DNA of 64,000 nt from Sphingorhabdus sp. EL138 (GTDB lineage: Bacteria; Pseudomonadota; Alphaproteobacteria; Sphingomonadales; Sphingomonadaceae): contig NZ_OGVD01000004.1 in assembly GCF_900258045.1 (NCBI RefSeq), positions 992,001-1,056,000 on the forward strand, written 5' to 3'. Below, in pieces: positions 1 to 6,907 of the stretch (its first letter is position 1; each line of letters begins with the position of its first letter). The translations under genes and the position numbers were made by a program. The notes under the pieces are model-generated. The model was not told the DNA's origin, searched no databases, and was given only the letters and a program-made list of their open reading frames with translations.

Positions 1-8
1 GCCTAAAG

Positions 9-407
9 CTAGGCAGCGCGGTCCCGGGCTTCGGCAAAGCTCATCAGTTCATTTGCCACGTCACGGTCGCAGTCACTTACCAGTTCCTTGACGGCGGATA
101 GCAGACTGGCATCACCATCCACATATCTCGAAGCCATTTCCCATTTGGGAAACTGGCGCCGCCCGATATAGCCATTTTTTAGCTGGATTATCGCGGAATG
201 ACGTCTGTCAGCGGATATCCGAGCAAAAGTCTCTTCGACCTGCTCTGCTTCACCTTCCAGATATTGGAGAAATCGCCGTTTATCCTGGATTAAAAGACCG
301 GTTATGCCGTTCCTGACATTATTCCGGCGCCCGACACGAAGAATATCTGTCATTTCTGACCGGGTGATATCCGGTTTTGGTGTGCTGATATAGACAAGTC
401 TGTACAT
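9..407 (-). CDS. BLUF-domain blue-light photoreceptor, stand-alone
   Basis: Single-domain sensor of 132 residues. BLUF domains bind FAD and rearrange hydrogen bonds on blue light; single-domain members usually signal through a partner protein. Visible signature residues are Tyr6 in the LVYIS start, Asn30 before GITGLL, Gln48 in FLQYLEG and Trp89/Met91 in the FPKWEM segment, so the photochemical Tyr/Gln pair is intact. The last ~40 residues form the helical cap. No output domain is fused. It lies downstream of the YHS/Cys-rich unit on the same strand but is separated by a terminator, so it is probably transcribed separately. The output partner is not identifiable here. Confidence 0.93.
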   Translation of the reverse strand: MYRLVYISTPKPDITRSEMTDILRVGRRNNVRNGITGLLIQDKRRFLQYLEGEAEQVEETFARISADRRHSAIIQLKNGYIGRRQFPKWEMASRYVDGDASLLSAVKELVSDCDRDVANELMSFAEARDRAA

Positions 408-478
408 TCTGCACCTTGCAAACGCGTCGAGAGATGCAAGGTTATCTGATTCCGGTTAATTTTTGCCTATACGTCAAA

Positions 479-515
479 CAAAAAGGGCGGCAGAATCACG
501 TTCCACCGCCCCTTC
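479..515 (-). terminator. Rho-independent terminator after the YHS/Cys-rich unit
   Basis: Read on the minus strand, AAGGGGCGG pairs with CCGCCCTT across a ~15-base loop and is followed by a T-rich tract. It sits about 20 bp beyond the stop of the first YHS gene and before the BLUF gene, so it marks the 3' end of that transcription unit. Confidence 0.7.
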
Positions 516-533
516 TCGTTATTTGGACCGCAC

Positions 534-1082
534 TTAAGCGTCGTCGTAACGTGCATCCGCTGGAATTTTCGGGAATTCCTGGTCCGCTTTTTCGATAAAG
601 CCGGGAATATCCTTGTTCCAGGTATCCTGAACTTTCTGATTGAAGTTCAGATATAGCTTACCGTCGACAACAGCATAGAGTTTCGGATCACCCGATGCGA
701 GCTTGCCGCGTGAGGCCGCCCAAGCGCAGTGGCCACCATATTGGGGAGCAAACTTTGCAGGTTCGGCTTGGAATTTCGCCGCATTTTCGGCTGAAGCAAA
801 GTGATATTCAACGCCATTATATCTGACGCGATGTTCCTTGCTTCCTTCAACAGGCACGCCGTCGCCTTCAAAATAGCTGACCGTGTCATAACCGCTTACA
901 GCCACATTTTCAGATCCGGCAGGACCGGTGAAAACAGGTAATTCCATATCATCGGAAACTTCTATAATTGCGGCATCGACCGTTTCAGCTGTTTCCGTTG
1001 TTTCTGCTGTTTCAGACGAAGGGGCGGAGCAAGCGATTGGCAACGTGGCCATCATGATCGCTGCTAAAAATGTCTTGTTCAT
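534..1082 (-). CDS. Exported YHS-domain protein (paralogue 1), possible lipoprotein
   Basis: Protein of 182 residues with a hydrophobic signal peptide (about 1-17) and Cys18 in an imperfect lipobox (LPIAC), then a Thr/Glu/Ala-rich linker to ~45. The YHS domain spans about 50-122: NVAVSGYD, VEYHFAS, AKFAPQYGGHCAWA. Cys119 in GGHCAW is the conserved thiol; homologues are known as YHS-domain (seleno)proteins because some carry selenocysteine there. The C-terminal ~55 residues (KLYLNFN, DIPGFIEKAD) also match the paralogue at 1525-2010. It is the last gene of a three-gene unit and has an AAAGGA ribosome site. Metal or thiol chemistry in the periplasm is inferred from the domain; substrate unknown. 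Confidence 0.9.
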   Translation of the reverse strand: MNKTFLAAIMMATLPIACSAPSSETAETTETAETVDAAIIEVSDDMELPVFTGPAGSENVAVSGYDTVSYFEGDGVPVEGSKEHRVRYNGVEYHFASAENAAKFQAEPAKFAPQYGGHCAWAASRGKLASGDPKLYAVVDGKLYLNFNQKVQDTWNKDIPGFIEKADQEFPKIPADARYDDA

Positions 1083-1106
1083 TTGTTAAATCCTTTGGGT
1101 AATCTG

Positions 1107-1150
1107 TTTGAGGGGGCACTGGTGTCTTAACATAAGCTAACCCCCTCAAA
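1107..1150 (-). promoter_or_regulatory. Perfect 10-bp inverted repeat between Cys-rich gene and YHS gene
   Basis: TTTGAGGGGG at 1107-1116 and CCCCCTCAAA at 1141-1150 are exact inverse complements around a 24-base loop that holds a small CTTA/TAAG stem. No T-run follows on either strand, so it is not a classical terminator. Its place between two co-directional genes suggests an mRNA-stabilising, processing or attenuating hairpin. Function is inferred. Confidence 0.55.
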
Positions 1151-1160
1151 CCACTATTCT

Positions 1161-1463
1161 TTATTGAGGTGCACAGGCCGCTGCGCAGGCACCGCAAGCG
1201 GCGGGTTGAGCAGCGCAGACTGCGGCATCAGCGGCACATCCTGCGGCGCAGGCAGCAGCAGCGCAGTCCGCAGCAGCACAAGCACCGCATGCAGCGGCTG
1301 CACAAGCTCCACCAGATGCAGCACATGCTGCTGCACACGCACCGCAGGCTGGTTGAGCTACTGGAGCAGCTGCCGTGCAGGTAGCAAGCGCTGCAGAAGG
1401 TGTGGCCAGGGACAAGCCGCCCATGACAGCGAGCATGGCGGAAACTTTGCGTTGGTTGTTCAT
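1161..1463 (-). CDS. Exported Cys/Ala-rich low-complexity peptide, unknown family
   Basis: Protein of 100 residues. Residues 1-28 are a clear Sec signal peptide ending PSAALA, leaving a ~72-residue mature chain made almost only of Ala, Cys, Gly, Pro, Gln and Asp. All 14 cysteines (29, 40, 43, 47, 54, 59, 62, 67, 72, 76, 83, 90, 93, 97) lie in the mature part, spaced 3-7 apart in ACGAC and AAAC units; the block QPACGACAAAC recurs near the C-terminus. AAAGGA sits seven bases before the ATG. The cysteine density suggests metal binding or a disulfide-rich structure, broadly like exported copper-buffering peptides, but I recognise no family. It lies between two YHS genes on the same strand, which supports a shared role. 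Confidence 0.8.
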   Translation of the reverse strand: MNNQRKVSAMLAVMGGLSLATPSAALATCTAAAPVAQPACGACAAACAASGGACAAAACGACAAADCAAAACAAGCAADAAVCAAQPAACGACAAACAPQ

Positions 1464-1524
1464 GGTATTTTCCTTTGATGTAAGTGTTTACGTTAAATGG
1501 TTGCGTGACGAATGGGGGCCCCGA

Positions 1525-2010
1525 TTAGCCGCCGAATTTGGCGTCATCCGGGAATGTTGGCCATTTGATATCAGCTTTGCTGATGAAGCCGGCGATATCT
1601 CCAAGCCAGGTTGTCTGAACCTGCTTGTTGAAGTTCAGGTATAGTTTGCCATCAGTAACTTTGTAGATGAGTGGATCACCGGGAGCCAGTGAACCGCGAG
1701 ACAAAGCCCATGCGCAGTGCCCGCCATATTGCGGAGCAAATTTTGCGGGATTTTCTTTAAATTTTGCAGCATTCGATGCGTTGCTGAAGTGATAGTCTAC
1801 ACCCTTATACTTAACCCGATGGGCCTTGCTGCCTTTAACGGGTTTACCGCTGCCGGTGAAATAGGATGTAACGTCATATCCACTCACAGCGATGTTTCCG
1901 CCTTCCACACCGGTAAAGGTCGGACCGGCAATTGCCGCATCTATCGGCAATGCAAAAGTGGCGGTGGTCGCGGCGAGCGCGAGTGCGATTGGCATAATCA
2001 GTGTTTTCAT
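1525..2010 (-). CDS. Exported YHS-domain protein (paralogue 2)
   Basis: Protein of 161 residues with a Sec signal peptide (about 1-28, ending AAIAG) but no lipobox, so probably soluble in the periplasm. The YHS domain (about 31-102) carries NIAVSGYD, VDYHFSN and AKFAPQYGGHCAWA, with Cys99 as the conserved thiol. It is closely similar along its length to paralogue 1 apart from that protein's acidic linker, so the pair arose by duplication. AAGGAA precedes the ATG. It is the first gene of the unit YHS, Cys-rich peptide, YHS, and its promoter must lie in 2011-2170, shared divergently with the leu leader. Confidence 0.9.
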   Translation of the reverse strand: MKTLIMPIALALAATTATFALPIDAAIAGPTFTGVEGGNIAVSGYDVTSYFTGSGKPVKGSKAHRVKYKGVDYHFSNASNAAKFKENPAKFAPQYGGHCAWALSRGSLAPGDPLIYKVTDGKLYLNFNKQVQTTWLGDIAGFISKADIKWPTFPDDAKFGG

Positions 2011-2169
2011 TTTCGGTTCCTTGATAAGGTTTAAGTTCTTGTGATTGGAGGTAAAAATAATTTCGTTGAGCTGTCATGCTCGTTGATGGTTTCGCAGGGC
2101 TGAGCAAAAAGGTTTCACTTCCGGCAAAATAAATTCACCGGCATGGTTGATTTTTGCACCGCAACAGAT

Positions 2170-2229
2170 ATGAGTATCGGCATGAGATGTGCCTCAAACC
2201 TAGAGCTACACCGACTTATGCGCCCTTAG
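2170..2229 (+). CDS. leuL: leu leader peptide (19 or 15 residues)
   Basis: A short reading frame with ATG at 2170 or, in frame, at 2182 ends at TAG 2227-2229, giving MRCASNLELHRLMRP from the second start. Three leucine codons lie close together at 2200, 2206 and 2215 (CTA, CTA, CTT), codon choices rarer than CTG in this DNA. The stop codon lies inside the 5' arm of a strong hairpin. This is the arrangement of leucine attenuation leaders, in which ribosome stalling at Leu codons under leucine shortage favours read-through into leuA. I see no strong ribosome-binding site before either ATG, so the exact start is uncertain. Confidence 0.7.
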   Translation: MSIGMRCASNLELHRLMRP

Positions 2230-2280
2230 GCGTAGCTGTGCTGCTGCCCGATGCGGCAGCCCCGCCTAAGGGATTATTTT
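2204..2280 (+). promoter_or_regulatory. Attenuator of leuA: terminator hairpin plus competing stem
   Basis: CCCTTAGGCG (2223-2232) and CGCCTAAGGG (2263-2272) are a perfect 10-bp inverted repeat; a nested GCTGCC/GGCAGC stem lies inside and ATTATTTTT follows, so the whole is a rho-independent terminator about 70 bp before leuA. A competing stem can form between AGCTAC (2204-2209, inside the leader Leu codons) and GTAGCT (2232-2237), overlapping the terminator's 5' arm. Which ribosome position favours which fold is inferred, not tested. Confidence 0.72.
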
Positions 2281-2350
2281 TCCAGAAAATTGAAATTAAT
2301 TGGCAATTTCCGCCTTGCGCGAAATCGCTTGCAGCATAAGAGTATCGACC

Positions 2351-4009
2351 ATGCATCCTATTCCATCTCAAAAATACCGCCCCTTTGGCCAGATTGATTT
2401 GCCGGACCGGCAATGGCCTTCCCGCACCATTGACAAAGCACCGCGCTGGCTCTCCACCGATCTGCGAGACGGCAATCAGGCACTTATTGATCCGATGGAT
2501 GCGCAAAAGAAACAGCGTTTCTTTGATCTGCTCGTCAAAATCGGAATCAAGGAAATTGAGGTCGGCTTTCCATCCGCTGGCGCCACTGACTTTGATTTCA
2601 TCAGCGGCTTGGTCAAGTCTGGCAGTATCCCAGATGATGTCATAGTGCAGGTTCTGACCCAGTCCCGCCGCGATTTGATCGAAACCAGCTTCGCCAGCCT
2701 GGAAGGAGCCAAGCAGGCCATTGTCCATCTTTATAATGCGGTCTCACCAGCATGGCGTGATGTTGTATTCAAGTTAGGCAAAGACGGCGTGAAGGATATT
2801 GCCAAGGAAGGCGCAACCATCCTGCGTGAACAGGCCGAAAAATATCCTGATACCGACTGGCATTTCGAATATTCGCCGGAAACCTTCTCGACCGCCGAAA
2901 TTGAATTCAGCCTGGAAGTCTGTGAAACGGTCATGGAAATTATCGAGCCAACAGCAGAAAAACCGCTGATCCTTAACCTGCCAGCGACAGTTGAGGCTTC
3001 AACGCCGAATATCTACGCAGATCAGGTGGAATGGATGTGCAAGCATATCAGCAAGCGCGATCATGTAGTCATCAGTCTGCACACACATAACGACCGTGGC
3101 TCGGGCATTGCGGCATCGGAACTTGGCCTGATGGCGGGTGCTGACCGTGTCGAAGGCTGTTTGTTTGGAAATGGTGAGCGTACCGGCAATGTTGATCTGG
3201 TGACGCTGGGCCTCAATATGTACACGCAAGGCGTTGACCCCGAACTTGATTTTTCCAACATGGATGAAATCGTCAATACGGTTGAATATTGCAACCAGCT
3301 ACCGGTTCCGGAACGCCATCCCTATGCCGGTGAACTGGTCTTCACCGCTTTTTCCGGTTCCCATCAGGACGCGATCAAAAAGGGTTTTGCAGCACAGGAA
3401 CTGCGCAATGACGAGCTGTGGAACGTACCTTATCTGCCGATCGACCCGCGCGACATCGGCCGTGACTATGAAGCTGTGATCCGCGTCAACAGCCAGTCCG
3501 GCAAAGGCGGTATCGCGTGGATATTGGAGCAGGATTATGGTCTGAAACTGCCCAAGCGTCTGCAAGCCAATTTCAGCCGCACGGTGCAAGAACTTGCCGA
3601 CGAGACAAGCCGGGAACTGTCTGCCGAGGATATCTGGGGTGCATTCCAGAAACGCTATCATCTCGATGGCGGCGGCCAATACAGCCTGATCGACTATCAG
3701 GAAAGCCAGACCGGCGGCGAACGCATATTTGTCGGAAAGATCAAAGGCCCCGATGGTGAAACGTCCGTCAGTGGTCGCGGCAATGGTCTGATATCGAGTG
3801 TGGTCGATGCCCTCGCCTCTTCGCTTGGCATCACACTGGAGATCATGGACTATCAGGAACATGCGCTGGGTTCAGGCAAAGATGCGCAGGCGGCCGCCTA
3901 TGTCGAATGCAAGACCGGGGACGGCCGTGAATTCTATGGTGTCGGTATCAATAGCGACGTTGCCAGAGCCTCGGTAGAAGCGTTGCTAAGCGCGGTAAAC
4001 CGGATTTAG
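2351..4009 (+). CDS. leuA: 2-isopropylmalate synthase, long (type 2) form
   Basis: Condenses acetyl-CoA with 2-oxoisovalerate, the first committed step of leucine synthesis. The 552-residue protein is of the long class shared with actinobacteria. The catalytic TIM barrel occupies roughly 30-330, with the STDLRDGNQAL substrate/metal motif near the N-terminus, LHTHNDRGS supplying metal His ligands, and GNGERTGN. The C-terminal ~130 residues form the regulatory LeuA dimer domain. I chose ATG 2351 because the family's conserved N-terminus begins there; the frame is open back to 2300 but has no family match. It stands alone behind the leucine leader at 2170-2280, so transcription is probably attenuated by leucine supply. 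Confidence 0.95.
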   Translation: MHPIPSQKYRPFGQIDLPDRQWPSRTIDKAPRWLSTDLRDGNQALIDPMDAQKKQRFFDLLVKIGIKEIEVGFPSAGATDFDFISGLVKSGSIPDDVIVQVLTQSRRDLIETSFASLEGAKQAIVHLYNAVSPAWRDVVFKLGKDGVKDIAKEGATILREQAEKYPDTDWHFEYSPETFSTAEIEFSLEVCETVMEIIEPTAEKPLILNLPATVEASTPNIYADQVEWMCKHISKRDHVVISLHTHNDRGSGIAASELGLMAGADRVEGCLFGNGERTGNVDLVTLGLNMYTQGVDPELDFSNMDEIVNTVEYCNQLPVPERHPYAGELVFTAFSGSHQDAIKKGFAAQELRNDELWNVPYLPIDPRDIGRDYEAVIRVNSQSGKGGIAWILEQDYGLKLPKRLQANFSRTVQELADETSRELSAEDIWGAFQKRYHLDGGGQYSLIDYQESQTGGERIFVGKIKGPDGETSVSGRGNGLISSVVDALASSLGITLEIMDYQEHALGSGKDAQAAAYVECKTGDGREFYGVGINSDVARASVEALLSAVNRI

Positions 4010-4113
4010 CACCCATATTAAGCAATCGGTTAAAATAACAGTGGAATCCGCTGCCGCTTGCGGTATGGCGGGTTTCTAAGCTTTTCTGTTTAGCCTTTTT
4101 AATTGGGGACCTT

Positions 4114-5085
4114 ATGACTTTACCTGCCATATTCGACAATCTTCGCCTGCCACTTATCGGTTCACCTTTGTTTATCGTATCGGGACCGGAACTGGTCATT
4201 GCGCAGTGTAAAGCCGGAATAGTCGGGTCCTTCCCTGCCCTCAACGCACGGCCGCAAAGCCTGCTCGACGAGTGGATGCACCAGATTACCGAAGAGCTTG
4301 CCGCATGGAACCGGGACAATCCCGACAAACCGGCGGCGCCCTTTGCCGTGAACCAGATTGTCCACAAGTCCAATGATCGACTCGATCAGGACATGGCGAC
4401 CTGTGAAAAATGGAAGGTGCCGCTGATTATCACCTCTTTGGGTGCCATTGAGGACCTCAATACTGCCGTTCACAATTGGGGCGGTATCACCATGCATGAC
4501 ATTATCAACGACCGCTTTGCTCACAAGGCGATCGAAAAGGGCGCTGACGGCCTGATCCCGGTGGCGGCCGGCGCTGGCGGCCATGCGGGGGTTATCTCTC
4601 CCTTCGCGCTTATGCAGGAAATCCGTCAGTGGTTTGATGGCCCGGTGGCTTTGTCCGGTTCTATTGGTTGCGGCGCATCCATTCTGGGCGCTCAGGCTAT
4701 GGGCGCAGACCTTGGCTATATGGGCTCCGCCTTTATCGCGACCAGGGAAGCCAATGCCGACCAAGGCTATAAAGACGGCATTGTTGAAGGCCGTGCCAAG
4801 GATATCGTCTATTCTGACCTGTTTACGGGCGTCAGCGGCAATTATCTGCGTGGTTCAATCGAAAATGCCGGTCTCGATCCCGATGACCTTCCGCAAGGCG
4901 ACTATAAGACCATGAACTTCGGTTCTGGCGGCAATACCGAGAAAAAGGCGTGGAAAGATATCTGGGGCAGCGGTCAGGGCATCGGCGCCATTGATGAAGT
5001 CCGTTCGGTTCAGGATATGGTAGATCGCCTAATCACCGAATATCAGGAAGCGCGCGATAGCTTGAAAACCCGGTTTAACTACTAG
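4114..5085 (+). CDS. FMN-dependent nitronate monooxygenase / 2-nitropropane dioxygenase family protein
   Basis: TIM-barrel flavoenzyme of 323 residues. Family signs are LIGSPLFIVSGPELVIAQ at the N-terminus, GADGLIPVAAGAGGHAG at ~143-160 (the glycine-rich FMN phosphate loop with the family His) and SGSIGCGASILGAQAMGADL in the second phosphate-binding segment. Members oxidise alkyl nitronates or act as uncharacterised NAD(P)H:quinone or enoyl reductases, so the substrate cannot be named. It follows leuA by ~100 bp on the same strand and may be read from the same promoter. The C-terminal FGSGGNTEKKAWKDIWGSGQG block is typical of the proteobacterial subgroup. Confidence 0.88.
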   Translation: MTLPAIFDNLRLPLIGSPLFIVSGPELVIAQCKAGIVGSFPALNARPQSLLDEWMHQITEELAAWNRDNPDKPAAPFAVNQIVHKSNDRLDQDMATCEKWKVPLIITSLGAIEDLNTAVHNWGGITMHDIINDRFAHKAIEKGADGLIPVAAGAGGHAGVISPFALMQEIRQWFDGPVALSGSIGCGASILGAQAMGADLGYMGSAFIATREANADQGYKDGIVEGRAKDIVYSDLFTGVSGNYLRGSIENAGLDPDDLPQGDYKTMNFGSGGNTEKKAWKDIWGSGQGIGAIDEVRSVQDMVDRLITEYQEARDSLKTRFNY

Positions 5086-5136
5086 GTCGTCTGAATAGGG
5101 AAGCTTATCGAAAAATCGGCAAACCGGCTTTGCTTT

Positions 5137-6348
5137 TCAGTTGGGTTTTTGCAAAATATCAACCGGCACGCGGCCCAACGTAATATGTTTGGGGCCTCGC
5201 CCAACCTCGATGCGTGCAATCTCGTCCTGATCGGACCGCGATACAAATGAAACATCATCGCTTCTCGTATTGGCAAGCAGGCAAAGCTCTCCGCTTTCTG
5301 AGAAGACAGACCAGCTTGGTGCATCACCGACATTAATTGTCGCACTGAGCGTGAGTTTTTCGGCGTTAACAAATGCGGCATAGTCGGACGCACGCCCGGC
5401 GACGCATAATGTTTGTTCATCAGCAGACAGGGACAGCCCATGATGCGGTGCCTCAAAATCCCAATCATCGTCTGTGACTCCCGCCTTGATGGGCAAATCT
5501 ATCCGGCCTTTCTGCGTATCCCCATCCAGATCGCGTGCAACAATGGCATGCGTATTGGATAGCTGAGCATATAGCATGCGGCGACTCTCGGATATCTGGA
5601 ACGGACGAATCCCTGCATCGAAGCTATATTCCTTCAACACCTGCAACGACTGCGCATCCACTACGGTTATGCGATAGGCATCGCCATTGGCGTTACGTTC
5701 AGACAACTCTGCCTCCATATCGCCAAGGCTGGCAGCATATACCTTGCTTCCATCATCACTGACATGGACATCATGCGGCCAATCGCCTGTCTTGAATTGC
5801 CCCAGTTTATCGCCTGTGCGCGTATCAAGTATCTCGACAATATCCCCGCCGCGAATAACCGCTGACACAAACAACCGTTTGCCGTCGGGTGAAATGTCCA
5901 TATGATCTGCGCGTATTCCGGCGATCGGCGTCCGCCAGAGAATTTCGTGGGTCTTAAGGTCGAACGCGGCAACATCCGCTAGAAAGCCGCGCGAGACAAA
6001 CAATACGCGCCCATTTCGCGACAGATCGCTGTCTTGGGCATAATTCAACCCACCCTTGCCTTCCGCGATATCTTGAGCAAATGATTGGACTGGGTCACGA
6101 AAAAATCCGGTATTTTTGCCGTCGGGAGTAATGTCTATCGTGTCTATTACCTGCCTTTTCTGAACGTCGATCAGGCTAATTGTTCCGCCAACGGCATTGG
6201 CCACAAAAGCGATTTCCCGGCTTTCCCCCTGCTGTTTTGCGGACGAGTTCAGCGGCCCTGTCCCAAAACTGCTTTCCTGCCACATACGCAGCCCGGTAAA
6301 CGAGAGAGCGGCCAGTATGATGATCGCTAGATAAGGCTTTGTTCTCAT
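5137..6348 (-). CDS. YVTN-type beta-propeller protein, membrane-anchored or exported
   Basis: Protein of 403 residues with an N-terminal hydrophobic segment (about 7-22) acting as signal peptide or anchor, followed by a seven-bladed propeller of ~40-residue repeats: IAFVANAVGGTISLIDV, RVLFVSRGFLADVAAFDL, KRLFVSAVIRGGDIVEIL, SKVYAASLGD and others, each ending in a hydrophobic strand with an Asp/Thr turn. Such YncE-like proteins often bind partners, DNA or metals, or sit beside quinoprotein and cytochrome systems; no such partner is visible here. It converges on the nitronate monooxygenase gene, 51 bp apart. Biochemical role unknown. Confidence 0.8.
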   Translation of the reverse strand: MRTKPYLAIIILAALSFTGLRMWQESSFGTGPLNSSAKQQGESREIAFVANAVGGTISLIDVQKRQVIDTIDITPDGKNTGFFRDPVQSFAQDIAEGKGGLNYAQDSDLSRNGRVLFVSRGFLADVAAFDLKTHEILWRTPIAGIRADHMDISPDGKRLFVSAVIRGGDIVEILDTRTGDKLGQFKTGDWPHDVHVSDDGSKVYAASLGDMEAELSERNANGDAYRITVVDAQSLQVLKEYSFDAGIRPFQISESRRMLYAQLSNTHAIVARDLDGDTQKGRIDLPIKAGVTDDDWDFEAPHHGLSLSADEQTLCVAGRASDYAAFVNAEKLTLSATINVGDAPSWSVFSESGELCLLANTRSDDVSFVSRSDQDEIARIEVGRGPKHITLGRVPVDILQKPN

Positions 6349-6462
6349 GACCGGCCCCTGTTACATAGCTTGTTCTTGAAAAGTTGCCCTGAACATAACC
6401 CAAAAATCTGCACTTTTGTGGCTAATCGCAAATCCTGGTGCGATCTGAAAGAAATCCGGTGC

Positions 6463-6900
6463 TCATTTCCTGTCCAATCGGGCCTTGGCCTTTACAAAGG
6501 TACCGCCGCCAAAATCACTGGATGGTACAAGATTTTCACCATCTATCCTCATCAGAACCGTCCCGATGGGGTCATAACGCGCGCCTGCTTTGGGCGGATC
6601 AAATATCAGCATTACCTGTTCATCCTGAAGACTCCAGCTACCACCGGACAAAATGTCTAGCCCACCGACGATCAAATACCATTGAAAGCTGCCATCCTCT
6701 GACAATTGAAGGCCCGAAGCGGTTTCCATCACGCCGCGCAGGTGATAGCGTCCCAACAGTTTTTGTGACGCCTCGATATCTTGCTTGTCAGGGGCGGTTT
6801 GCGCTTTCCCATGTTCTACTTCTTCGGTCTTTTCGGAAGATTGCGGAACAGAGACAGCCAGCATCGACGCCATAAAGCCACTAATCACAAGATTTGCCAT
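6463..6900 (-). CDS. Unknown small exported protein downstream of mltG
   Basis: I place the start at ATG 6900, 7 bp after the mltG stop, giving 145 residues with a signal peptide (MANLVISGFMASMLAVSVP). The frame is open further upstream, but that part overlaps mltG and looks like a shadow. The mature part has a polar linker (~22-42), then a compact domain with GRYHLRGVMETASGLQLSEDG, YLIVGGLDILSGGSW and VMLIFDPPKAG, suggesting a small beta-barrel or lipocalin-like fold. I do not recognise the family. Co-transcription with mltG at the end of the fab cluster suggests an envelope role. Confidence 0.72.
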   Translation of the reverse strand: MANLVISGFMASMLAVSVPQSSEKTEEVEHGKAQTAPDKQDIEASQKLLGRYHLRGVMETASGLQLSEDGSFQWYLIVGGLDILSGGSWSLQDEQVMLIFDPPKAGARYDPIGTVLMRIDGENLVPSSDFGGGTFVKAKARLDRK

Positions 6901-6907
6901 AAGCGTA

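Noticed and set aside
1190-1400. Repetitive DNA that could suggest a CRISPR array or tandem repeat
   Set aside because: Repeats are short, irregular and in phase with codons of a signal-peptide-bearing protein; there is no constant repeat and spacer pattern.
1164-1478. Long open frame antisense to the Cys/Ala-rich gene, with many Cys, Ser and Arg residues
   Set aside because: It mirrors the GCN/TGY codon repeat of the minus-strand gene, lacks a signal peptide or ribosome site, and the minus-strand frame has both.
2216-2728. 170-codon minus-strand frame overlapping the leader and start of leuA
   Set aside because: It overlaps the leuA N-terminus and the attenuator, and shows no recognisable domain.
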